64,000 bases of DNA from Collinsella sp. Its GTDB lineage: Bacteria > Actinomycetota > Coriobacteriia > Coriobacteriales > Coriobacteriaceae. The notes under the pieces were generated by a model that saw only the letters and a program-made list of their open reading frames with translations, did not search any database and had not been told where the DNA came from. A program made the position numbers and the translations under genes. Where the stretch lies: the NCBI GenBank assembly GCA_018381235.1, contig JAGZSF010000013.1:12688-76687 (forward strand), read 5' to 3'. This document shows positions 14,962 through 23,896 of this stretch, one piece after another; positions within the stretch are counted from its first letter, which is position 1, and each line of letters starts with the position of its first letter.

Positions 14962-15321
14962 TTAAGCCGGCACGCGTTGGAGAGCAGGGGTCGAAACAAT
15001 GATTGAAGGACGCTCTAGTACGGCCCAGGCGCCGGGGCAGGAGCACATACGCCAGGGACGTACGTTTTCGTAGCGCGCGAGGATATTGCCGTCGCGATCG
15101 ATGAAGGCGATGTCGATGGGATAGGCCATAAAACACGTATGGACCGAAGAGCAGCGTGGAAACGCCATGACGAGCGGCAGGCCGTTGGCGGCAACCGGAC
15201 GCCGTCCCAGCATGCCGCGCAGGCGCATGACAAACGACTCCGCTACCACAAACTCGACCGGCGTCCAACCCAGCCTATTGAGTGCCCGCGCGTAGGCGAT
15301 GTAGGACGAGACCGCGGTCAC
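14962..15321 (-). CDS. DUF192 family protein, last gene of the Tad pilus operon
   Basis: A 119-residue protein from a GTG at 15321 that overlaps the preceding TadE-like stop (ATGTGA) and follows GGGGGTGG. The DUF192 signatures are clear: FVMRLRGMLGRRP (about residues 28-40), then FPRCSSVHTCFMAYPIDIAF and IDRDGNILARYENVRPW. DUF192 proteins are small beta-barrels, often exported, with unknown function. No signal peptide is visible here. Tight overlap with pilus genes suggests a role in the pilus or its envelope complex, but this is inference. An in-frame ATG at 15342 is an alternative start. Confidence 0.8.
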   Translation of the reverse strand: MTAVSSYIAYARALNRLGWTPVEFVVAESFVMRLRGMLGRRPVAANGLPLVMAFPRCSSVHTCFMAYPIDIAFIDRDGNILARYENVRPWRMCSCPGAWAVLERPSIIVSTPALQRVPA

Positions 15322-15794
15322 ATGACCACCCCCGGGCGCCATGGATCGACCGTCACCGCGCGCTCGTGCGACAACGTTGTCGGCGCCCCCAGCGGAACGC
15401 CAGCGATGCTGAGAGAAGTCGGCCACGGCTCATAGTGCATGGTGCAGGTGTAGGTCCTAAACGTACCGGATAGGGAGAGCAGGCCACCATCCGATGCCTC
15501 CGCGCCTTGCTCGCTCGACACTTCGATCTGTAAGTCATAGCCTTCCATGGCATTCAGAATTTGAGTCTGGACCGTCGCCGAGGCATCGGCAGAGCTTTCG
15601 TCGCCCTCCCCCTCCGACGCCACGGCATGCGCCAACACGATGTCGGGCACCACGCGGTCGAAGCGCGCGACAGCGCTGGCAAAGATCATGACGTTGTACA
15701 CGATGAGTGCCAGCACCAGCAAAACGGGCGTAACCGCTGCCATCTCCACCGTCGCCTGGGCGCGCTCCTCGCGCAGACGCATGCGAATACTCAT
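15318..15794 (-). CDS. TadE-like pseudopilin (TadE/TadF type)
   Basis: A 158-residue protein. The N-terminus MSIRMRLREERAQATVEMAA is a TadE-like prepilin leader ending in the conserved Ala-Gln-x-Thr-Val-Glu, followed by one membrane helix (about residues 19-42, VTPVLLVLALIVYNVMIFAS) and an extracellular domain with few cysteines. In known Tad systems TadE and TadF are minor pilins processed by TadV. The start overlaps the TadG-like stop by one base (TAATG), a sign of translational coupling. Confidence 0.85.
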   Translation of the reverse strand: MSIRMRLREERAQATVEMAAVTPVLLVLALIVYNVMIFASAVARFDRVVPDIVLAHAVASEGEGDESSADASATVQTQILNAMEGYDLQIEVSSEQGAEASDGGLLSLSGTFRTYTCTMHYEPWPTSLSIAGVPLGAPTTLSHERAVTVDPWRPGVVM

Positions 15795-17947
15795 TACGAC
15801 CCACCGCCCAGAGCGCCAACCAGCGTGGCGACATCGACGGTGAGTGGGATGGAGCCGCCGCCGGGCAGAGGAATCTCCGCAAGCGTGAACACCGTACCGC
15901 TAATGGTGCGTTCGACTTGATATTCCAACGCCTCGCAAAGCGCCTTGGGATCGGTCACGCCCAACGGAATACTTCGCAGCTTGTCTTGCGCTTGAGAGAG
16001 ACCAGCGATGTCAGACCCCGGACTCTTAATGACGTTGGCGGAATCGGTCAGCACTGGCTTTCGCAGGCGCAAGTCGCACGGTTCCAGACCCAACGCCGCC
16101 ATGGACGCCGAAACGGTATCGCCGAGCCACGATGCGATGGAACCCAACGCGCCGCTGCCCCCTTCTAGGCCTTTAATCATCTCGTCCATAAGTTCGTCGG
16201 CCGAACCTTGGATATCACCGTACCCTACGAGCAGCCGTCCCCAAACATGCATGACGCCGTCGAGCACGCCGGCAACGCCGCCCGAGCGTTCCTTCAATGT
16301 CGAGAAAAATCGCGAAAGCACGTTGTTTTGCGCCGTCGCCTCATCGGGCGCCAGCACCGCGGCAGAGATAGCACCGCGATCGCCAAGCCTGACTGCCGTG
16401 TTAAACGAAGAGTTGAGCTCATCGGGGCTCGAGATGGCACCCGAAACCGCAAAGGCGACCACGCCGTTGCGACCGGGCGGAGCGATACGCGGGCGCTCGC
16501 CCGAAAGCGCTTTAATGGCCTGGTCAAACGCATTGCCCGCACGGTCGGCCTCGTCTTCGGTCTGACGCTCGAGCTCGAACTCTTTGTTGCGGCATTCGAC
16601 GTAGTCTTCCAGGGCCTCTTTGAACTTATCGAAGTGGTACTCGAAGCCCCTTTCGACAGAAGTCGTTGCAATCGCAACGTACCCTAAAGACGACACACCG
16701 AAATGGCATTCGCTACACGTTTCGTGACCGTCAAAATCTTCGACGGATGCCAGCCCACCTGGCTTTCCTTTTTTGTAATTTGGACAGTCAGTCCCATAAT
16801 GCAAATAGGCAACTTTATCTACTTCACTCGTGGGCCAACACGCATCGGTATAGAGTTCAGTCGCCCGCGCCTCATCTGGATTTCGCGGAAGGAAAGGGAT
16901 GTGAGCGGAAACTTTGCCGTCCTTTTCAGTTATATATGCCCGCTCGACTTCTTCGCTCGCATAAGCGAAGAACACCTTTCGTGCAGCAGAATCTGCCTGT
17001 TTTTCCGGACCCTCGCCAAGCGGTTTCTCATTTGCCAGGCGCTGGCGATAGTAGGCCTTCGCGCGATCGAGCGCCACTTGCGGTTCCCACGTAACGCTCG
17101 AAGCGTAATGCGGATTTTGAACACCAGAGAGATCCGTCAGGCTTTTCGCACGCTCCCACATGCAAGAACAGCTGCTAACCGAGCCCTTGTCAGACCCACC
17201 ACAATCCGCCAGCCAGGCGCGCTCCTTTGCCTTCGCCGTCTCCTCCGAGGCCTTCCGCAGCTCCTCGGCCGCACGCTCTAAATCATCTGATGTGTCTTTA
17301 ATGGTATCGGTCGAGATCTCGGACCCTTTGAGCGCAGCGAAGTCCGACTCGGATGTCCTGGGCACGGCAAGCGCCGTGCCGGTATAGGTCACACTATCGG
17401 TATCCTGCGCCGACACCGCCTGCGTGGCACGTGCGGCGATCAGATACGGCAGAGCCGTCTCGATTTTCTGTAAGCCTTCCGATGCGCTTTTGGCAAACTT
17501 GTTGCGCGTTTTAATGATCTCAATCCCGGTGTCGACCATATTGCTGGCAACTGGTTCGGCACCTGGAATGAGGATGGCGACCAGGCCCGTCCCGATCGTG
17601 GCAAACCCCGCCAGGCCCAAACTCAAAATGCTCGCATCCACCACCGTGGCGGCCGTGTGATAGGACGACACCACGTTGGCGCCCGCCAGTGCACCGCTAT
17701 CGGCCGCCACCTGGGTGTCTCCGGCGCGCGACATGCTCCATATCGCCGCGGTCGACGAAAACAGCAGCGTAAGCACCACTAGGATGACCACGGCAGAAGA
17801 AAGCGTGGTATAGGCGCCGTCTTCGATAAACAGATCAACACCGGCGCGGCCCATAAAGCCGCCTCGCTTGCGATGGCAGCTCGGACGGCGCGTCAAAACG
17901 CATCTAGACCAGAAACGCTTAATCCCATGCAGCAATCCACGAATCAT
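15794..17947 (-). CDS. TadG-like pilus protein with Cys-rich ectodomain
   Basis: 717 residues from ATG 17947, which follows GGAGGGAGATT inside the end of the upstream TadE gene. One membrane helix (about residues 47-72, VVILVVLTLLFSSTAAIW) leads into the TadG signature GDTQVAADSGALAGANVV. A coiled coil follows (DDLERAAEELRKASEETAKA). The ectodomain has clustered cysteines (DCGG...SSCSCMW, then DACWP...TDCPNYKKG...HETCSECHFG), enough for several disulfides or a metal site. TadG proteins are thought to anchor the pilus to the envelope. It is much longer than a plain TadG in its middle region. An upstream ATG at 18049 is rejected because it lacks a ribosome site. Confidence 0.85.
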   Translation of the reverse strand: MIRGLLHGIKRFWSRCVLTRRPSCHRKRGGFMGRAGVDLFIEDGAYTTLSSAVVILVVLTLLFSSTAAIWSMSRAGDTQVAADSGALAGANVVSSYHTAATVVDASILSLGLAGFATIGTGLVAILIPGAEPVASNMVDTGIEIIKTRNKFAKSASEGLQKIETALPYLIAARATQAVSAQDTDSVTYTGTALAVPRTSESDFAALKGSEISTDTIKDTSDDLERAAEELRKASEETAKAKERAWLADCGGSDKGSVSSCSCMWERAKSLTDLSGVQNPHYASSVTWEPQVALDRAKAYYRQRLANEKPLGEGPEKQADSAARKVFFAYASEEVERAYITEKDGKVSAHIPFLPRNPDEARATELYTDACWPTSEVDKVAYLHYGTDCPNYKKGKPGGLASVEDFDGHETCSECHFGVSSLGYVAIATTSVERGFEYHFDKFKEALEDYVECRNKEFELERQTEDEADRAGNAFDQAIKALSGERPRIAPPGRNGVVAFAVSGAISSPDELNSSFNTAVRLGDRGAISAAVLAPDEATAQNNVLSRFFSTLKERSGGVAGVLDGVMHVWGRLLVGYGDIQGSADELMDEMIKGLEGGSGALGSIASWLGDTVSASMAALGLEPCDLRLRKPVLTDSANVIKSPGSDIAGLSQAQDKLRSIPLGVTDPKALCEALEYQVERTISGTVFTLAEIPLPGGGSIPLTVDVATLVGALGGGS

Positions 17948-18455
17948 AATCTCCCTCCAGCCATTCGGGACGCGATTGATACGAGACATCGACCTTGAGC
18001 TCAACGTAGCCGCCCTCGGCGGTACCACCCATAGCCTGCGCAAACGCACCGATCACAGGCAACGGCTTGACCTCGCCGGAAACGGACACGGACGAGACGC
18101 CACCCGCACCGGCCCGGCCAAGCTCGATATCCCACGACAACGGCCCGCCGGCATGAAAGATCGAAACGTTGGGCACTGCGACAAGCCGGCGGCGGGTGAA
18201 CTCCTTAAGATCGTCGTCCTCCGCCGTCGTCGTGGTCATGAGCCGCGCGGTCTCGGCGGCGGCAGACTCCATGACCGCGCGCGTATAAAGCAAGCACACT
18301 GGTTGCAGTGCGAGAAGGATGAGCGTCAGAAACGTCGGCAGCAAAAAAGCGGCCTCGACCGTAGACTGCGCCCGGTCCTCGCGCGCGATATCAATACAAC
18401 GCGATGTCCTTAGCGCCCGCAGCGGCGTCGATAACCGACGTCGAGGCAACGCCAT
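17919..18455 (-). CDS. TadE-like pseudopilin
   Basis: About 178 residues. The core motif is EDRAQSTVEAAFLLPTFLTL (roughly residues 23-42), a TadE leader running into a membrane helix, followed by an extracellular domain ending SRPEWLEGDYDSWIAAWD. The start is uncertain: ATG 18455 is inside the preceding 72-residue pilin gene and has only a weak site, and translation may be coupled to that gene's stop at 18391. The 3' end overlaps the TadG-like start by 29 bases. Minor pilin of the Flp pilus, by family. Confidence 0.8.
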   Translation of the reverse strand: MALPRRRLSTPLRALRTSRCIDIAREDRAQSTVEAAFLLPTFLTLILLALQPVCLLYTRAVMESAAAETARLMTTTTAEDDDLKEFTRRRLVAVPNVSIFHAGGPLSWDIELGRAGAGGVSSVSVSGEVKPLPVIGAFAQAMGGTAEGGYVELKVDVSYQSRPEWLEGDYDSWIAAWD

Positions 18456-18609
18456 GGGATGCCGCCCGCTCAACCAGCGCCGCCAAGCGCCCATCGGTGC
18501 CAGCACGCCAAAGCCCCGCGATCGCCAGCACGATCGATAACAGCGCCACTGTAACGATGGCGTATTCCACAGTCGCTTGGGCAACCTCTTCACGCAGAAC
18601 GCCATGCAT
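18391..18609 (-). CDS. Small Flp/TadE-like pilin
   Basis: A 72-residue protein with ATG 18609 after GGAGGGATCGTGAA. It has a short positively and negatively charged leader, then AQATVEYAIVTVALLSIVLA, which carries the Flp/TadE-type Glu-Tyr motif at the start of a membrane helix. The mature part would be only about 60 residues. It could be a second Flp-like major pilin or a minor pilin; the Ala-Gln-Ala-Thr-Val-Glu leader is closer to TadE. It starts two bases after the stop of the preceding gene. Confidence 0.8.
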   Translation of the reverse strand: MHGVLREEVAQATVEYAIVTVALLSIVLAIAGLWRAGTDGRLAALVERAASHGVASTSVIDAAAGAKDIALY

Positions 18610-18610
18610 T

Positions 18611-19174
18611 TCACGATCCCTCCTTTGAGCTTATTGTTTGCGGGACCAGACGCACGGCGCGCAGACGACACGAAGCATCGCCAGCATCCGCGGCAACCGT
18701 CACCATATCGACCCAGCCGCGCCCATCGCGCACGATGGCGCCCCATACGTTGCCCTTAATATCGAGATAGCCGCTCAGGGCGAGCTGGGACGTTGGCACC
18801 TCGCGGTAGGCGCGTAACATATCCGCCGCTGCCTCGGTCATCGGTCGGTCCTCGGACCATGCAAGCCGGACCGCAATCGCGTTGTCCTCAGGCGAATCCG
18901 TCGCAGTGCCAGACCGCTTGTCGAGCGTCCGCAGAAAGGTTTGCGCCGTGACAGCGACATCCGAATCGTCCGCATCTCGCATCTCATCTTTTTGAGACGC
19001 CACCGCCGAATCTGAGCCCGAATCGAAGGCGGCCCCAGGACGCTGCTGCCGCGCGGCGTTAAGCCCCCAAAGCACCGCCGCTATCGCCACGGTCAGGCAT
19101 GCAAACACCAGCAACACCCCGATGGGGCGCTCGCCCTCTACAGGCTGTTGATGCCCTCGCTGATAGCGTTCCAT
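18611..19174 (-). CDS. Unknown membrane-anchored protein of the Tad operon
   Basis: 187 residues. A basic N-terminus is followed by one membrane helix (about residues 17-38, IGVLLVFACLTVAIAAVLWG), then a linker rich in Ser/Asp and a globular C-terminal part. No family is recognised. The ATG at 19174 lies within the end of the flp gene (37-base overlap), and the stop falls one base before the next pilin ATG, so it is firmly part of the operon. By topology it may be an assembly or anchoring factor. Confidence 0.75.
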   Translation of the reverse strand: MERYQRGHQQPVEGERPIGVLLVFACLTVAIAAVLWGLNAARQQRPGAAFDSGSDSAVASQKDEMRDADDSDVAVTAQTFLRTLDKRSGTATDSPEDNAIAVRLAWSEDRPMTEAAADMLRAYREVPTSQLALSGYLDIKGNVWGAIVRDGRGWVDMVTVAADAGDASCRLRAVRLVPQTISSKEGS

Positions 19175-19371
19175 AGATCTTGGACCTTGCCTTTAAATGC
19201 AACGATGGCAATAATCGCGATCACCACAAGCACACCCACCAAAATGGCGTACTCGGTGGTACCCTGCGCGCTCTCCTCCTGCAACAGCTCCTTGGCATGC
19301 TGGCGAGCGAGAATCGCCCGGCAAAAAGCCCAGTTCCAAGCCTTGTCAGCAACTTCGACCATCGTGTTCAT
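19138..19371 (-). CDS. flp: Flp family type IVb major pilin
   Basis: The 77-residue precursor has a long basic leader with Gly at the cleavage site and the Flp box GTTEYAILVGVLVVIAIIAI at about residues 37-56, followed by a short tail KGKVQDLWNAISEGINSL. In Flp pilins the prepilin peptidase TadV cuts after the Gly before TTEY, and the mature peptide assembles into the fibre. The ATG at 19371 is spaced from tadC's stop by about 10 bases. Confidence 0.93.
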   Translation of the reverse strand: MNTMVEVADKAWNWAFCRAILARQHAKELLQEESAQGTTEYAILVGVLVVIAIIAIVAFKGKVQDLWNAISEGINSL

Positions 19372-19381
19372 GTATTCCTCC

Positions 19382-20023
19382 CTACATCATCCCGCCTGCT
19401 CCCAGCAGCGGGCCCAATATGGACAGAAGCAACGCCGGCAAGATGAGCGTGCCGGTGGGAATCAGCAGCTTGACGGGCGCACGCTCAATCTCGCGCTCGA
19501 CCGCGGCGCGATGAGCCGCACGGATCTCGCGACTTTGAGCGGCCAACGTCTCGGCAAGTGGGGCACCCAGGGCGAGCGCCTGCCCCACCGTGATGGCAAA
19601 GGTCTCGAGCGCTCGCACGTCCAGGTCGCGCGCGGCGGCCAACAACTCGTCCTCACGCGTGCCCACGCCCACCTGCCACGCCATGCAGGCCCGCTCAAGG
19701 CGAAGAGCCAGCACTGACCGGCGGTTGGCGCAGAAAATCTCAAGCGCCGCATCAAACGAAAGACCGGCCGAAAGGCCCAAGCGCACAACATCGATCATCT
19801 CGGACACTTCGCCGAGCGACACTCGCGCCGGGCCGCCCGCTCCAACCGCGCCCTTCACTCGCGCGGTCAGGGCATCGACCACCGAGCGACCCGCGGCAGC
19901 GACCAGCACCGCCTCGCGCTTGCAGGCCCCTGCGATCTTGCGCGCATCCGCCCGATCCAAACCCGTCGCGACAAATACACTCAGGGCACACAGGCAAGCC
20001 ACAACTGCAACCAGGGCGCTCAT
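19382..20023 (-). CDS. tadC: Tad inner-membrane platform protein TadC
   Basis: 213 residues from ATG 20023, which shares ATGA with the tadB stop. It has a first membrane helix at the N-terminus (MSALVAVVACLCALSVFVAT) and C-terminal helices ending ILPALLLSILGPLLGAGGMM. The T2SSF signature lies in the centre (VVRLGLSAGLSFDAALEIF and ALALGAPLAETLAAQSREIR). With TadB it forms the platform on which the TadA ATPase drives pilus assembly. An upstream ATG at 20161 has no ribosome site. Confidence 0.9.
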   Translation of the reverse strand: MSALVAVVACLCALSVFVATGLDRADARKIAGACKREAVLVAAAGRSVVDALTARVKGAVGAGGPARVSLGEVSEMIDVVRLGLSAGLSFDAALEIFCANRRSVLALRLERACMAWQVGVGTREDELLAAARDLDVRALETFAITVGQALALGAPLAETLAAQSREIRAAHRAAVEREIERAPVKLLIPTGTLILPALLLSILGPLLGAGGMM

Positions 20024-20946
20024 AGCTCCACCCGCATAATGCGCCGGATAACCACCAGGGCAACGACGTTGAGGGCTAGACCCAGCACCACAGCGCCCGC
20101 ACCGGCAGGCGTCGCAAGACCGCGACGAAAATCTGCCGAAAGCAGCGCCAACACCGCGCACATGCCCGCCGGCATCGCCGCGACCATATGCGCAGACATG
20201 CGAGCCTGCGACGTCTTAACATCCAGGCGGCGCTTGAGCTCAATGCGCTCCCCCACCATGCTCGACGCCTCGGACAGTAAGTCGGCAAGCGGAGCACCGG
20301 TGCGCTGAGACACCTTAAGCGCCAAGGTCACAAGCGAAAGGCCGGGGGCATCGATGCGCACGAGCAAGTCATCGAGCGCGTCGGTCGCCGAGATGCCGCA
20401 ATCGATCGCCGCCGCTACCCGCAAAAACTCGGTATGTACCGGCTCTTGCGCATGAGCGCCCACAAAGCGCATGCCCTGGGCCAGCGAATGTCCCGAGGCA
20501 AGCGACATGGAAAGTGCGGTAAACGCCTCGGGCATGGCCTCTTCTGCATCGTGTTGCTCGCGCCGGCTCTCAAAGCCATCCCGAGCGGCGCCAACGGCAA
20601 TCGGAGCAACAAGTCCCGAGGCAAATCCGAGGGGCGATAACGACACCATCGTTAGTAAAACGCAGCAGACACCGCTCGATAGCAGCAGAAACGCCAAACG
20701 CCCCGAAGCATCTTCAATCACGAGGCCAAAGCGATGCGCCGGAGCCAGCGATGCCCACGAACGGGCGATCTTTTTCAGCAGATCGTTTTCCACCAGCTCA
20801 CGCGGCAGCTTCTCTGCCACCGTCTCGAGCGCCTGACGCGCCAGCTCCGCCGGCGGTACCTGCGGCACACGAGGTTCCGCCCCGCACGCCGTCGCAACAG
20901 AAAACCCTGCCAAACCCCCTACGACGAGGGGCACAGCGACCTCCAT
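20020..20946 (-). CDS. tadB: Tad inner-membrane platform protein TadB
   Basis: 308 residues. Membrane helices are near the N-terminus, at about 90-120 (LAFLLLSSGVCCVLLTMVSL) and at the C-terminus (AGAVVLGLALNVVALVVI). The T2SSF domain shows MPEAFTALSMSLASGHSLAQ (about 145-165) and SQRTGAPLADLLSEASSM. It overlaps the tadA gene by 28 bases and shares its stop with the tadC start. Pairing with TadC is universal in Tad systems. Confidence 0.92.
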   Translation of the reverse strand: MEVAVPLVVGGLAGFSVATACGAEPRVPQVPPAELARQALETVAEKLPRELVENDLLKKIARSWASLAPAHRFGLVIEDASGRLAFLLLSSGVCCVLLTMVSLSPLGFASGLVAPIAVGAARDGFESRREQHDAEEAMPEAFTALSMSLASGHSLAQGMRFVGAHAQEPVHTEFLRVAAAIDCGISATDALDDLLVRIDAPGLSLVTLALKVSQRTGAPLADLLSEASSMVGERIELKRRLDVKTSQARMSAHMVAAMPAGMCAVLALLSADFRRGLATPAGAGAVVLGLALNVVALVVIRRIMRVEL

Positions 20947-22247
20947 TCGTCCACCTCCTCTTGTGTGAGCGTCCCCGACCGCAGGCCTTCTGCGATAAAC
21001 GGCGGCTCGCGGTCAAGCTTCCAGGTGCGCTCGGCGGCATCGAAAGTCACATAGCGCTCGAGTTCTACGCCGCCCGACGCGGCGCGACGCACCCCCGAAT
21101 ACGAGGAGACGAAACGCCTGCCATCGGCGTGGCGCTCGGACATCACGATGCCGTCGAGCGCCATGGCAATCTGCTCCTCGATGAGCTCGCTCGGCAGATC
21201 GATGCCATAACGTGCAAGCAACGTCAGACGCACCACGGTCTCCTGTTCTGAACCCGCATGAAGTGTGGTGAGCGACCCATCGTGGCCCGTGTTCATGGCC
21301 TGCAACATGTCGCAGCACTCGGCACCGCGCACCTCGCCCACCACGATGCGGTCGGGGCGCATGCGCAGGGCATTGGTCACCAGGTCGCGGATCGTCACCG
21401 CGCCCTCGCCCTCAATTGAAGCCTCGCGCGCCTCTAGGCGCACCACGTGCGGATGATGCGCAAACTTGAGCTCGGCAGAGTCCTCGATCGTCACGATGCG
21501 CTCGCCGGTGGAAATCTCGCATGACAACGCGTTGAGCAGGGTGGTCTTACCAGACCCCGTGCCTCCCGCAACCGCCAGGTCCTGTCGCAGCGACACCGCG
21601 CACGACAGCAGCTGCGCATACCAAAGCGGCAGCGACCCCAGCCCCACAAGCTCGTCCAGCGAGCAGATACGGTCCGAGAACTTTCGGATGGTGAGAATCG
21701 GTCCGTCAATCGCCACAGGCGGAATCACCGCGTTGACGCGATAGCCCGTTTTGAGGCGGGCGTTGACGATGGGGCTGCGCTCGTCGATACGGCGGCCAAG
21801 TGGCGAGATGATGCGGTCGATAAGCACACGGATCTGTTCATCATCCTCAAACGCATGCTCGATGGGGTGCAAGACGCCGCCGCGTTCAAAGAAAGCCGAG
21901 CGGCAGCCGTTAATCATGATCTCGGTAACGGTGTCGTCCTCGATGAGCGGCTGCAACGGCCCCAAGCCCACCACATCATCCAAAATCTCGTCGATGATGG
22001 TCTCGCGCTCGGGCGTCGCGAGATCGGTCGGCTCCTCAACATTGAGCGCCGCCTCCACCGCGGGACGCAATTCCGAGCGGGCAAGTGCCGGGTCGATATA
22101 GGCGCTGATACGCGCCACTTCGTCGTAACCCATGCGGTCCATCACGGCGCGCTTGGTGCGTCGTTTCACCGCGCGGCGACGCCCCGCATCTACAGGCGCT
22201 GCCGCCGCTGCAGCGCCGGCAGCCTTAATCCTCGTTTGCAGGCTCAT
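20919..22247 (-). CDS. tadA: Tad pilus assembly ATPase TadA/CpaF
   Basis: Cytoplasmic secretion ATPase of 442 residues. Walker A is AGGTGSGKTTLLNALS (about 230). The Asp box and following segment TGERIVTIEDSAELKF, the His/Arg region RMRPDRIVVGEVRGAECCDM (Walker B), and NTGHDGSLTTLHAGS are all typical. The N-terminal part carries the CpaF signature TEIMINGCRSAFFERGG. The start ATG shares ATGA with the tadZ stop. A basic Ala-rich tail precedes the first domain. Confidence 0.95.
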   Translation of the reverse strand: MSLQTRIKAAGAAAAAAPVDAGRRRAVKRRTKRAVMDRMGYDEVARISAYIDPALARSELRPAVEAALNVEEPTDLATPERETIIDEILDDVVGLGPLQPLIEDDTVTEIMINGCRSAFFERGGVLHPIEHAFEDDEQIRVLIDRIISPLGRRIDERSPIVNARLKTGYRVNAVIPPVAIDGPILTIRKFSDRICSLDELVGLGSLPLWYAQLLSCAVSLRQDLAVAGGTGSGKTTLLNALSCEISTGERIVTIEDSAELKFAHHPHVVRLEAREASIEGEGAVTIRDLVTNALRMRPDRIVVGEVRGAECCDMLQAMNTGHDGSLTTLHAGSEQETVVRLTLLARYGIDLPSELIEEQIAMALDGIVMSERHADGRRFVSSYSGVRRAASGGVELERYVTFDAAERTWKLDREPPFIAEGLRSGTLTQEEVDEWRSLCPSS

Positions 22248-23896
22248 CGCTGATCACCCTCGCGCGACCAGGGAAGGCGGATACGCGGACGTTCGGTGCG
22301 CGTTGCACGGTCGGCGACCATATCGCTCCAAGGGCCGACGGCGCACCCCAGTTCCACGAGCATCTCGCGCGTGGCCTCGCGCACGCTGGTCGCAAAAGCG
22401 CTGGTCTGCCCCACTGCCTCGTCAGCGCGCCCAAACGCCATGAGCGCGGCGAGATCCTGCCCGCCATCGGCGATACGAATCTTGGAGCTCAACGCACAGG
22501 CAATCTCAAAGCGCATGGCGACGTCCTCGTCTGCCCCGCGCGCGCCAAACCGGTTGAATACAGCGCTCATGCGCGTGCGCGGCACACCTACTCGACTTGC
22601 CAGTTCAATGACGCGCGACGCCGATGTCGCGGACGACACCGCCGCATCGCCAACGACCAGGCAACGGTCGCTCGCCGCCACCGCAGCCGCCACGGCATCG
22701 CCCCAAAAGACCGAGGTATCGATAAAGACCACGTCGGATTCGCGACGCAGGACATCGAGCAGCAGCTCCACCGGACGTGCCATGAGCTCAGCTTGCTCGG
22801 GCGCCGCGACGGGACCCCAGAGCGTAACGCCCGGGGCGACGCGCATCGATGCGGCCACGATATCCGGCTCGGTGAGCGTGCCCGCCGCCGACGGCTCGAT
22901 AAGTGCCGCCATATCGTGCGGAGCATCGACGCCTAACAAGTCGTAAAGGTTTCCAAACATCAGGTCCAGGTCGAGCACGGCGGCACGCAAGCCCAACAGC
23001 GACGATGTGTGTGCCATGGTGGCAACGATCGTCGACTTGCCGCAACCGCCCGAACCCGAAATGGCGCAGATGACCGGAGCTCGATGCGGCGAAGCGGCAG
23101 CGTCTGCCGGCGGCATCGGAGGCGGCGGGGCGGGCGTCGGTGACAGCGTCCCCGTCTCCCCCGCCGCAACTACACGCTGCGTCCAAGCCGGCATGGCGGC
23201 TTGTTCGGTCTGCGAGGCAGGCTCGTTCTGCGCAATCTGCTCATGCTGCATCAGCGACAACTCGCCGCACCCGGCAAAGCCCTCAACTTCGTCGAGTTCA
23301 TCCGCCAGATTCACGCCGCGCACGTATCCCATATCTACAGCCGGGGAGTCGCCAGCATGCTGCGCCGGTCCTCCAGCGTCATCGTATACAAGGGGGTTCC
23401 GGGGGCGCCGACCATGCTCGGCTTCCGCTTTTCCATAATCATCAACACGCGGGCCTCTTGTAGCGCGAGGCGCCCCGGGTTCCCTATCAACAAAAGCATC
23501 GGGCTCAATCGTCATGCGCCGATCGGAATCAACCGCTCCCTCGCCCGCTCGCCCGTTGCCGCATATACTGTGCGCAGCGATGACCTCGGTCGCCCCTGCG
23601 CGAAACAGCCCCTCGATATCCGACGGATCGAGTGCTTCTATCAACACGACCACGCGACTCACGCGGCCTTCGGCCGTCAGGCGCGCAACAGTCTTGCGCA
23701 CATCTTCGGTATCAAACAGAGACGCCGCGATGATGGCAGCTCCGCGGCGCGACGGAAACGCCCGCGCCATGGAAACCAGCCCGTCCAGGTCACCCACGCG
23801 AAGCACCTGTGCACCCGTATCACGGCCCTCGACTTCCCGCTGCAACAGCCCGTAATCGCCGCACGCGCAGCACGCAAGCCAGATCGCCTTCATCAC
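22244..23896 (-). CDS. tadZ: TadZ/CpaE-like pilus localisation ATPase
   Basis: 550 residues. The N-terminus resembles an atypical receiver domain (MMKAIWLACCACGDYGLLQ, with a loop IEALDPSDIEGLFRAGATEV). A long Pro/Gly/Ala-rich linker follows, then a ParA/MinD-type ATPase with the deviant Walker A ISGSGGCGKSTIVATMA, DLDLMFGNLYDLLGV, and VFIDTSVFWG as Walker B. In Tad systems TadZ places the machine in the cell. It overlaps the tadA start and the cpaB stop. Confidence 0.88.
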   Translation of the reverse strand: MMKAIWLACCACGDYGLLQREVEGRDTGAQVLRVGDLDGLVSMARAFPSRRGAAIIAASLFDTEDVRKTVARLTAEGRVSRVVVLIEALDPSDIEGLFRAGATEVIAAHSICGNGRAGEGAVDSDRRMTIEPDAFVDREPGAPRATRGPRVDDYGKAEAEHGRRPRNPLVYDDAGGPAQHAGDSPAVDMGYVRGVNLADELDEVEGFAGCGELSLMQHEQIAQNEPASQTEQAAMPAWTQRVVAAGETGTLSPTPAPPPPMPPADAAASPHRAPVICAISGSGGCGKSTIVATMAHTSSLLGLRAAVLDLDLMFGNLYDLLGVDAPHDMAALIEPSAAGTLTEPDIVAASMRVAPGVTLWGPVAAPEQAELMARPVELLLDVLRRESDVVFIDTSVFWGDAVAAAVAASDRCLVVGDAAVSSATSASRVIELASRVGVPRTRMSAVFNRFGARGADEDVAMRFEIACALSSKIRIADGGQDLAALMAFGRADEAVGQTSAFATSVREATREMLVELGCAVGPWSDMVADRATRTERPRIRLPWSREGDQR

